Assembly: GCF_002499975.2 (NCBI RefSeq)
Contig: NZ_CP052766.1
Location: forward strand, 3,844,001-3,908,000
From: Alteromonas pelagimontana
GTDB taxonomy: Bacteria > Pseudomonadota > Gammaproteobacteria > Enterobacterales > Alteromonadaceae
Length of the DNA stretch: 64,000 nt
Reading direction: 5' to 3'
The notes beneath the pieces are model-generated. The model saw only the letters and a list, made by a program, of their open reading frames with translations. It was not told where the DNA came from and did not search any database. The translations under genes and the position numbers were made by a program. Position 1 is the first letter of the stretch; every line of letters begins with the position of its first letter. Shown here piece by piece: positions 15,101 through 21,171 of the stretch.

Positions 15101-16402
15101 GATAGCCTGACCGGGCTGGTCAACAGGAGCCTGTTACTTGATAGGCTTGAGCATGCGATAGCAAACGCCAGTCACCATAATACTAAAGTGGCAGTGCTGT
15201 TTGTAGATTTAGATCGTTTCAAAGGAATAAACGATTCTCTCGGACACGATTATGGTGACAAACTACTTAGGATTATTGGGAGCCGCATGGCAAATCTTGC
15301 TTCCAGTAATGATACCGTCGCCCGCTTAGGTGGTGATGAATTTGTACTGGTTATGGAAGAGGTGGAAAATTCAGATGCGTTAAGCTCTTTTGTCGGTAGA
15401 CTGATTGAAGCGGTAGAAACTCCTGTAGCACTTGGCAATGAAGTACTTCGCGTGTCATGCAGTGTGGGAGTATCGTTTTACCCTGATGATGCCAGTGTAC
15501 CGGCTGAATTATTAAAGCAAGCTGATGTGGCAATGTACACGGCGAAGAAAGATACCTTAAACGGGTTTACTTACTACACCAGTGAAATGAATGAGCGTGC
15601 TAAAAAACGTCTGCATCTTGAAAATCAGGTTAAAACTGCTTTTCAGGAAGACTGTTTTCATAATCATTATCAGCCAATTGTCAACGTAAAAACAGGGCGA
15701 ATGGAAGGCGTTGAATTGTTGTTGCGCTGCAAACTCAATGACGAAACGCTTTTCCCTAATGATTTCATTCCCATTCTCGAACAACTGCGTTACATCATTG
15801 AAGTAACGCGCGTAGCTTTAAATAAAGCCGTAGAAGATCTCACTCAATGGTATCAGAAAGGTTATCGTGGTTATGTGTCCGTTAATCTTTCTGCACTTCA
15901 CTTTAAAACCGAATTTGATGTAGACGGTATTTTATCTCAGCTAACTGAAGCCAGTTTACCTATCAGCGCCTTGCGATTTGAAATTACAGAGGGCGTGCTG
16001 ATGGATGATACCGACAACGCGCTTTACCAAATACAGCGTTTTATTGATGCAGGATTTGTCCTGGCCCTTGACGACTTTGGCACCGGCTACTCATCATTAA
16101 GCTACCTAAAAAAGTTTCCGCTGCAGGTACTTAAAATAGATAAAAGCTTTGTCGATGATCTTCAGCCTGGACACCATAGTGATGCGCTGGTATTAACCAC
16201 AATCAGGCTGGCCGCAAGTTTAAATATGGTAAGTGTCGCCGAGGGAGTTGAGACCTATGCACAAGCAAAATATCTTGCCCAAAAAGGATGTTATTGCCAA
16301 CAAGGCTATTACTATTCTAAACCGATTGAAGCTGACAGGATTCTTTCCTTGCTTGATAAGAAATGGCCAGTATTAGCAGTAACGGACGTTAAGAATCTCT
16401 AG
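12125..16402 (+). CDS. Beta-propeller sensor with PAS, GGDEF and EAL domains
   Basis: This 1425-residue membrane sensor has a signal/anchor (about 20-40). A periplasmic two-component-regulator-type propeller follows (about 45-700), with repeated LW.GT..GL blades such as NLWLGTDIGLMSLK, then a Y_Y_Y-like domain. A membrane helix near 820 leads to a cytosolic PAS, GGDEF and EAL. The cyclase motif is intact (ARLGGDEFVLVM), so c-di-GMP synthesis is plausible. The EAL signature reads VELLLR, but the metal and catalytic residues seem kept (SVNLSA, FEITEG, DDFGTGYSSLSYLK, EGVET), so hydrolysis may also occur. The start is GTG with GAGGA seven bases upstream. A 14-codon ORF with a strong ribosome site lies just before it. 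The ligand is unknown. Confidence 0.92.
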   Translation: MALKQYKNKSWLLQGTNVLLQRMVFFFSVLVCCFSSISFADPLVQDPNFTYLSTRQGLSQDTVNDILVDRTGFVWIATEGGLDRWDGYRYDHIAGPDQVFTNASITKLFMDSHGNLWISTYSSGIFRYNLNTNTIQNVLSAPFKYEPEWIQSAASFQEEDSGNVIIAIDQKVYRYNVRDNTATVIFELPDAMIKEGNYIRMALVVDETMLLATERALLAVNFRDPESQPEAVDYLGGSLPNRDKRDSKYLFIDEKRNFFVGTVEGLYVTPLDNLLASLKKPGSTARFKEVVPYRNIWEITQGAGNNLWLGTDIGLMSLKQNEQGQWESAHVLEPNNGKDELAKKDIKAVTVDKTNNLWLGSSYGGALYWSANSLSIFTVQNNYRRQDDVLSNNTIWSIYQSDPQTLWLGTDNGLTKYRQDSNTSELFLMSSGVKAARTDTTIEKVFKGSGNTLILQTLDGLRLFDIKTSKTQVLPVNDIQQQSELEKWTGAAAMDSKGRLFFIGDKSFYRYDTSSQELIELNFDEPTVNVPFSYGFIAAPDFYNGSVFLSMLDGLWLVDEDTFKLTLVYRYPPEQRNNAVAVTSLVVDRERNILWLGFPRFGLLGLDATTFELKHHFHKDNLLSTNIVYSLQQDKQGFLWFSSHSGLHRFSPDTKQVSNFIYGQDLEVSEFNEDAVLELDDGRLAYGSTNGLIIFDPEKIAAEADRNRFTPTMAISSVELDSRKLNTPMINLSGKHFELQHDDFGVSIHFSSLFMSQYHDEVYRYNLSRGNDIISEAKTKDNNVIFAFLAPGTYRFEVSPAVQQFDYTVMPAAITFTIPYPPMRSPLAYSIYVGAILLTLLLYFYHRQRQLNRLHQAQHQVRLFGDAFKQTRDWVIIFDANMVPVAANPACKHVFGIEPDQHLDRQLNRLYQRFPKLQRQLSGRLSNLRAGEFWKNEDVIEGADGRRYDVLVDITAITEDKNSAKVDHYLVVISDISEQKNAERKLLKIANYDSLTGLVNRSLLLDRLEHAIANASHHNTKVAVLFVDLDRFKGINDSLGHDYGDKLLRIIGSRMANLASSNDTVARLGGDEFVLVMEEVENSDALSSFVGRLIEAVETPVALGNEVLRVSCSVGVSFYPDDASVPAELLKQADVAMYTAKKDTLNGFTYYTSEMNERAKKRLHLENQVKTAFQEDCFHNHYQPIVNVKTGRMEGVELLLRCKLNDETLFPNDFIPILEQLRYIIEVTRVALNKAVEDLTQWYQKGYRGYVSVNLSALHFKTEFDVDGILSQLTEASLPISALRFEITEGVLMDDTDNALYQIQRFIDAGFVLALDDFGTGYSSLSYLKKFPLQVLKIDKSFVDDLQPGHHSDALVLTTIRLAASLNMVSVAEGVETYAQAKYLAQKGCYCQQGYYYSKPIEADRILSLLDKKWPVLAVTDVKNL

Positions 16403-16632
16403 CCCACGCCTATTGTCACACCGACAGTACAAAACCTTCTGATCAGTATTGACGCTGCACCAGACGCGCTTGCTCAGGCAATACTAAAACGATGTGCGGC
16501 TTCCCCCGTCATTTCGCGAGAGCGCTCACGCTATATAATTATCCTAATTCGCAATGTTGTGGAATAGTATAACTACAATAATGTAAACTTTATGTTAATG
16601 TTAAGGCGCGCTAGTTAAGAGGCTCAGCAGTT

Positions 16633-18306
16633 ATGCCACTGGATCCCACACTTATCACGAATCACCCCGTTATGTCCCCACTTACCATGCTTTATCAGTG
16701 GGAGGCAAGCCAGGGCGAATCGGTATACTTAACCCAGCCGGTTAGCGGCAACTATGAAACATACACCTGGAAAAACGTGGCGAATCTTGCTCGCAGAGTG
16801 GCTGCGCGCCTTCAAGACCTGCAGTTAGAGCCAGGTAGTCGCATCGGTATTTTTTCAAAAAATTGTGCAGAGTGGTTTATAGCAGATCTTGGGATTATGA
16901 TGGCTGGCCATGTGTCGGTGCCAATTTTTTCCACTGCTGGTGAACAGACTATTCAATACATTCTGCAACATGCTAACGTTAAACTGCTTTTTGTGGGAAA
17001 ACTTGACGATGCAGACAAGCAAATTGCTGCTATCCCCGAAGGTTTACCAACCGTGGCGTTTCCCTATCCGGGCGCTGGTGAAGGCACAGCGTGGTCAGAT
17101 TTTATAGATTGTGCGCCTATTGAGGGATCTCCTGCGCCTGATATACATCAGGTAATGACAATTATCTACACCTCTGGTAGTACCGGACGTCCTAAAGGCG
17201 TAGTGCATACTTTTAAATCAGTGTGCTGGGCTGCACAAAATGCCATGATCACATTGGCGCTTAATCGGGATGACAGATTATTAAGCTATTTACCGTTGGC
17301 TCATATTACCGAACGAGTGCTGGTGGAACTTGCCAGCTTGTATGCCGGTGGACATATTTATTTTGTTGAGTCCCTGGAAACCTTTCATCGCGATATCCAC
17401 ACTTGTGAGCCAACACTATTTATTTCTGTTCCGCGGTTATGGACGAAATTTCAGCTGGGGATTCTGGCGAAAATCCCCCAGAAAAAACTCGATATTTTAT
17501 TGAAGATCCCTCTGCTTAATCAACTGGTAGCCAGCAAGATTCGGCGCGGCTTAAGCTTACAATGTACCAGACTATGGGCAAGTGGTTCGGCACCTTTAGC
17601 ACCTGCAATAACCGAATGGTTCCATAAAATTGGAATTCATATTTCTGAAGGGTGGGGAATGACAGAAAACAGCGCATACGGCACTGCCAGCGTACCTTTC
17701 AGGAAAGACAAGATTGGCACAATAGGAAAAGCTTACGAGGGCGTAGATATTCGCATTGCTGAGAATGGTGAAATTCAGGTGAAATCGCCCTGTAACATGC
17801 ATTCATATTATCTTGAACCGGAAAAAACGGCTGAAGTGTTAACCGCTGATGGCTACTTAAAAACCGGTGACAAGGGGGAGATGGACAGCGAAGGGTATAT
17901 TCGCATTACCGGCAGATTAAAAGATATTTTTAAGACTGCCAAAGGTAAATATGTTGCACCTGCCCCCATAGAAGCGAAGCTAATGGAAAATCCATTTGTT
18001 GAGCAGGTTTGCGTGTCAGGTACCAATTTGCCTCAGCCGGTGGCTCTGGTGGTGTTAAGTAAAGAGGCGTATCAGCATGATCTTCAATCTGTGGGAAGCA
18101 GTCTTCTGGAGACGTTTAACAACGTTAATGCGGCGCTGGAAAGTCATCAGGTGCTTGACAGGTTATTAGTGATGGAGCAGGAGTGGACTATTGAAAATGA
18201 TCTGCTGACGCCTACGCTAAAAGTGAAACGGCACGTACTGGAAGCCAGATTTGAAACCGTTATTCAGGAAAATTATCGAGATAAACTGGTATGGATAAAC
18301 CGATAA
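16633..18306 (+). CDS. AMP-dependent acyl-CoA synthetase (long-chain FAA1/FadD15-like)
   Basis: The 557-residue enzyme belongs to the adenylate-forming superfamily. The P-loop motif IIYTSGSTGRPKG is near residue 178, SEGWGMTENSAYG near 338, and the hinge block GYLKTGDKG and GYIRITGRLKDIFKTAKGKY near 415-440, with the catalytic lysine close to the C-terminus. It activates a fatty acid to acyl-AMP and then acyl-CoA. The order and the GRLKDIFKTAKGK hinge resemble COG1022 long-chain synthetases rather than E. coli FadD. No signal peptide is present. AAGAGG stands upstream of the ATG. It is followed by an esterase gene after 119 bases; whether lipid hydrolysis and activation are linked is only suggested by adjacency. 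Confidence 0.9.
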   Translation: MPLDPTLITNHPVMSPLTMLYQWEASQGESVYLTQPVSGNYETYTWKNVANLARRVAARLQDLQLEPGSRIGIFSKNCAEWFIADLGIMMAGHVSVPIFSTAGEQTIQYILQHANVKLLFVGKLDDADKQIAAIPEGLPTVAFPYPGAGEGTAWSDFIDCAPIEGSPAPDIHQVMTIIYTSGSTGRPKGVVHTFKSVCWAAQNAMITLALNRDDRLLSYLPLAHITERVLVELASLYAGGHIYFVESLETFHRDIHTCEPTLFISVPRLWTKFQLGILAKIPQKKLDILLKIPLLNQLVASKIRRGLSLQCTRLWASGSAPLAPAITEWFHKIGIHISEGWGMTENSAYGTASVPFRKDKIGTIGKAYEGVDIRIAENGEIQVKSPCNMHSYYLEPEKTAEVLTADGYLKTGDKGEMDSEGYIRITGRLKDIFKTAKGKYVAPAPIEAKLMENPFVEQVCVSGTNLPQPVALVVLSKEAYQHDLQSVGSSLLETFNNVNAALESHQVLDRLLVMEQEWTIENDLLTPTLKVKRHVLEARFETVIQENYRDKLVWINR

Positions 18307-18425
18307 TGCGGTTTAACGTTTGAACCCATAATTATCTATTGAGCATCCGGTCAATTTGCCATTGCACAATAGTTGCTCCTGCAAATATTCTGAGACTGTA
18401 AATTATTAAAAGGACATTAGAAACT

Positions 18426-19460
18426 ATGAAAATTAATTCGCGCTTAGTGTCAATGGCGTTGCTGATTTTTCTGCAAGGCGCTATTTCAAGTACTGCTCTG
18501 GCCGATTCCGTTAAGGTTTTCGAAGATGTTGAATGGGCGAAACCAGACGGACACGCGTTGACCATGGATATTTATCAGCCTGAAGGATTGCAGAATAAAC
18601 GACCGGTAATCGTGTTGTTCCATGGGGGTGGATGGTTAATTAATTCAAACGCTATTATGGAACAAACCTCCAAATACCTCGCCGAACATGGTCAATATGT
18701 GGTAGCCAACGTTAACTATCGGTTGTTAGGTGACAGTAATAATTCTGTCCATATGAATGATATCATCGAAGATGCTTTAGGTGCCGTGCTGTGGGTTAAG
18801 GCAAATATTGAAAGATACCATGGTGATCCGACGCAAGTTGCCGTAACCGGCGATAGTGCAGGTGGGCATCTGGCTGCCATGGTAGTTACTGGTGGGGATA
18901 TGCTGGGCAACGAAGGCTTTACCGCGGATAAAAGGGAGTTTGTGCCGACATGGCTACCACCTGGCAAGTCCGCCAGCGATGTAATGAATAACGGCGGAGT
19001 GACGGTGCAGGGCGCTGTTGTTAGCTATGGTGCATTTAATCTCAAGGCTGCCTCAGAGAATGGCTTTGAAAGTGACAAGAATATTTTCTGGCAAATGGGC
19101 AAAGCCACCGCCCGAGGCATTTTTGGCAACAAGATTACCGTTGCTGCCAACCCCTCATGGTATGAAGCGGTTTCACCAATATTTTTGATTCCCAACGCCG
19201 ATAGCAAAAAGCTGCCGCCACAGTTTGTTTATGTCGGCGCGCTGGACAAAACTACACCTCCTGAAGCGGTAAAAGCGTACGCGGATGCTTTGGAAAAAGC
19301 CGGCCAGCCTGTCATGTATCGCGTATATCCCGATAGAAATCACGCCTTTTTGGATAACGGATGTAACGCTTTTTTGGACGTGTGCTTCGACAAACACGCG
19401 CCAGAAGTGCTTGATGACGCAATACAGTTTTTGAAGCAGCGAGTGTTTCGGGCTGACTAA
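18426..19460 (+). CDS. Exported alpha/beta hydrolase (HSL-type esterase)
   Basis: The 344-residue protein begins with a signal peptide (to about residue 26, ending TALA). The fold-3 hydrolase pattern follows: oxyanion-hole motif HGGGWL (about 62), nucleophile GDSAGGHLAA (about 139), an acid residue near YVGALDKTTPPEAVK, and the catalytic histidine in PDRNHAFL. It should be a periplasmic carboxylesterase or lipase-like enzyme acting on short or medium acyl esters. Two cysteines near the C-terminus (NGCNAFLDVCF) may form a disulfide, consistent with export. AAAGGAC precedes the start. A copy of the dispersed repeat and a hairpin terminator follow the stop. Confidence 0.88.
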   Translation: MKINSRLVSMALLIFLQGAISSTALADSVKVFEDVEWAKPDGHALTMDIYQPEGLQNKRPVIVLFHGGGWLINSNAIMEQTSKYLAEHGQYVVANVNYRLLGDSNNSVHMNDIIEDALGAVLWVKANIERYHGDPTQVAVTGDSAGGHLAAMVVTGGDMLGNEGFTADKREFVPTWLPPGKSASDVMNNGGVTVQGAVVSYGAFNLKAASENGFESDKNIFWQMGKATARGIFGNKITVAANPSWYEAVSPIFLIPNADSKKLPPQFVYVGALDKTTPPEAVKAYADALEKAGQPVMYRVYPDRNHAFLDNGCNAFLDVCFDKHAPEVLDDAIQFLKQRVFRAD

Positions 19461-19478
19461 TAACGCAGCGGTAGATCA

Positions 19479-19650
19479 AAGCAACCGCATGAGTGAGCGA
19501 AAATCCATCAACTGTGAAAATATAAAAAAGTTTCTTATCCGAAACGCCGTAAAATCGTCCCTGATGGCTCTGCTGGAGCATCCATGTTCCAGAAGTTCGG
19601 CTAAGAAACTATCACTTATTGTTTAAAGAATATTCGCGTTCTCGCTCTGA
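19479..19650 (+). repeat. Dispersed intergenic repeat, copy B (full length)
   Basis: About 170 bases run from the GCAACCGCATGAGTGAGCG end, through CCGAAACGCCGTAAAATCG and the hairpin core CTGGAGCA...GTTCCAG (19573-19592), to TTCGGCTAAGAAAC and CACTTATTGTTTAAAGAAT. The same order recurs at five other places in this window, always between genes. No ORF in it is shared between copies. Confidence 0.8.
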
Positions 19651-19652
19651 GC

Positions 19653-19686
19653 GGTAGATAACATTTATCTACCTTCTCTTTTTTCA
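19653..19686 (+). terminator. Hairpin terminator downstream of the esterase
   Basis: GGTAGATA (19653-19660), a five-base loop and TATCTACC (19666-19673) are followed by a T-rich tract ending in six T. It lies just after repeat copy B. Confidence 0.65.
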
Positions 19687-19735
19687 GAAGTTACACTATT
19701 GGCAATTATTGTTGATCATTTAGCAAGTGCTAAGG

Positions 19736-19863
19736 GCTTGAACGAAACATCGTTAAGTGAATGTCGTGGTGCTTTTGTAATTGGAGTAACGCGAGGCAAG
19801 AAGTTTCAACCTCGCCCTATGAGGAACGCACCAGCAGCTAATGCTGTACGTGTCACTCATAGG
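19736..19863 (+). ncRNA. Candidate structured RNA: three consecutive hairpins
   Basis: Three stems occur in tandem. AACGA/TCGTT spans 19741-19754. GCGAGG/CCTCGC pairs 19791-19796 with 19810-19815. A long hairpin pairs CCTATGAG (19816-19823) with CTCATAGG (19856-19863) and has an inner CAGC-TAAT-GCTG stem. An upstream terminator isolates the region from the esterase gene. A 61-codon TTG frame spans the hairpins but does not look like protein. No known riboswitch or RNA family was recognised. It may be an RNA or a palindromic DNA element. Confidence 0.4.
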
Positions 19864-19970
19864 ATGGGAGCCGCCATGGGATGATGCAACATTGCACCTT
19901 GTTTGTTAACCCCTGACTTAGTATAAGTTCCTAAACTGGTTCAACGGTGAACAAACGCAAAACGAGATTG

Positions 19971-20624
19971 TTACTGAGGATATCGCGCTTTTAATCCTTG
20001 ATAGACACTCTCACTGTAATTATCGTCATGAATATTAAGCGCAGATAATACTTCCACCAGATGCTGATTATCTTCCTGCCCATTCCATACTTTACAATAA
20101 GTGCCCGCTTTGTAACCGTGATCCTGGCGGAAAAAGTTCAAGACATTCTTGCCTACATATTGGCGATATAATTCTTCACTATCCATATCGCATTCTGTAA
20201 CAATGTGCATAAACAAGGGAACGGAGAAGCGTTTTGCGGCACATAATCCTGCCATTAGCTCAAGATTATCCAAAAGATTCATGTTTTCAGGCAAATACTC
20301 CTGCCCATCAAACTGAACGGTAGTCTTTGCTTGAGCCAGCTGAGAAGCAAGGGCGGTGGCTGTAGCAGCAATATCGCCCTGATGCTGAATAATGCTGTCA
20401 GAAAGCGCAAAGTGCCATATATCTACCAGTTCCATCTGAAGCTGGGGCAAATCTTTATTTTGTGCCTTCCACCATTTCCAGCCATGATGTTCAATAGCTT
20501 CGACTGATTCCACCATCGCTGCCCGCAAATAGGCGTAGCCTGCAGTTAACCATTTGGGGTTAACTTTTGTGTTCATTTTATTTTGCAGTGCCAGCATAGT
20601 GGCCAATTGTTGTTGGGTAAGCAT
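19971..20624 (-). CDS. Dimeric all-alpha dUTPase-like nucleotide pyrophosphohydrolase
   Basis: The 217-residue helical protein fits the dimeric dUTP diphosphatase group of the all-alpha NTP pyrophosphohydrolases. The metal-binding pattern is visible as ESVEAIEHHGWKWWK (about 41-55) and ELVDIWHFALSD (about 66-77), with a later KNVLNFFRQDHGYKAGTY segment typical of the group. These enzymes hydrolyse dUTP to dUMP and pyrophosphate, limiting uracil in DNA; some accept other nucleotides. It is unrelated to the trimeric Dut of E. coli. The gene is divergent from recC across a 547-bp region rich in regulatory features. Substrate preference is inferred from the family. Confidence 0.82.
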   Translation of the reverse strand: MLTQQQLATMLALQNKMNTKVNPKWLTAGYAYLRAAMVESVEAIEHHGWKWWKAQNKDLPQLQMELVDIWHFALSDSIIQHQGDIAATATALASQLAQAKTTVQFDGQEYLPENMNLLDNLELMAGLCAAKRFSVPLFMHIVTECDMDSEELYRQYVGKNVLNFFRQDHGYKAGTYCKVWNGQEDNQHLVEVLSALNIHDDNYSESVYQGLKARYPQ

Positions 20625-20724
20625 ATTCGAATCCTGTTTTCGAGATACGCCGATTGTATCGGATGAAAAGTCGTTAAGGAAGCTAACAAAAATCTACGGA
20701 GGCTCATAAGAAGGATGGGCATTC

Positions 20725-20742
20725 TTGGTGCGCCTGCACCAA
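20725..20742. promoter_or_regulatory. Perfect inverted repeat, candidate enhancer-binding-protein site
   Basis: TTGGTGC (20725-20731) and GCACCAA (20736-20742) form a perfect 7-bp inverted repeat about 75-90 bp upstream of the -24 element at 20817. That is where sigma-54 activators usually bind. It also lies upstream of the divergent dUTPase gene. The binding protein is unknown. Confidence 0.45.
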
Positions 20743-20775
20743 AATAAAAAACGCGCTTTCCTCAGAGAAAGCGCG
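20741..20775 (-). terminator. Strong minus-strand terminator without an obvious gene
   Basis: CGCGCTTTC (20752-20760) and GAAAGCGCG (20767-20775) make a 9-bp stem. On the minus strand it is followed by TTTTTT-A-TTTT. No annotated minus-strand gene ends here, so it would stop antisense transcription heading into the dUTPase promoter. Confidence 0.7.
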
Positions 20776-20815
20776 CTTCTTGTGTAACGTTTTGAATTTT
20801 ATCGTTATTCTTTAT

Positions 20816-20831
20816 TGGCACGAACGGTGCT
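20816..20831 (+). promoter_or_regulatory. Sigma-54 (RpoN) promoter candidate
   Basis: TTGGCACGAACGGTGCT fits the -24/-12 consensus TGGCACG-N4-TTGCW with one mismatch. GG at 20817-20818 and GC at 20829-20830 are separated by exactly ten bases. It points towards a folded RNA ending in a strong terminator. The predicted start is near 20842. Confidence 0.65.
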
Positions 20832-20841
20832 TTAACAATAT

Positions 20842-20973
20842 TGTTAACTGCGCTTCATACTAGCGCTAACTTGGAGAGGTGCCAGGCAACGCCGAAACCA
20901 GGTTGTTAGTATGCGGCCCGTAACCTTGCCCGCACAGATTTTTCGTGTCCTGAGATCTGTGTGGGTTTTTTTT
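20842..20973 (+). ncRNA. Candidate sigma-54-dependent small RNA (~130 nt)
   Basis: Downstream of the RpoN-type promoter the transcript folds into nested stems. CATACTA (20856-20862) pairs with TAGTATG (20907-20913). AACTTGG (20868-20874) pairs with CCAGGTT (20898-20904) with one G-U pair. A terminator CCCGCACAGAT/ATCTGTGTGGG (20929-20939/20955-20965) is followed by eight T. Both G-U pairs become mismatches on the other strand, which favours the plus strand. No ORF of note is inside. It does not resemble Qrr, GlmY/GlmZ, Spot 42, 6S or 4.5S RNA as I remember them. recC begins about 200 bases further on. Confidence 0.6.
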
Positions 20974-21171
20974 CTCGGCATTAATATACATCACCGCTCA
21001 ATTATTCGCCAAACTTTATTTTTCTATTATCTGACATTCTATTGTCGCTTACTGACCATTTGCTCGGGCAATAAACTACAGATGGTGATTTCCTTTTAAC
21101 GCCATGAATTATCCAGCGGCATGTGGAGGAAATTCTACAGATGCCGTAACATGCTCTAAAGCATCCTCAAA

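Noticed and set aside
16560..16595. Possible fatty-acid regulator operator upstream of the acyl-CoA synthetase
   Set aside because: A loose TTGT...ACAA symmetry is present, but it does not match FadR or PsrA consensus sites well enough.
19479..19650. Repeat family as protein-coding duplicates
   Set aside because: Frames across copies do not agree, and indels of non-multiples of three separate them, so the repeat is non-coding.
19699..19884. 61-codon plus-strand frame between esterase and dUTPase
   Set aside because: TTG start without a ribosome site; it spans strong hairpins and has low-quality composition. The RNA explanation is preferred.
20840..20915. Partial 5S rRNA, from a TGCCTGGC match on the minus strand
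   Set aside because: Only about eight bases agree with the 5' end of 5S rRNA; the conserved loops and the complementary 3' end are absent.
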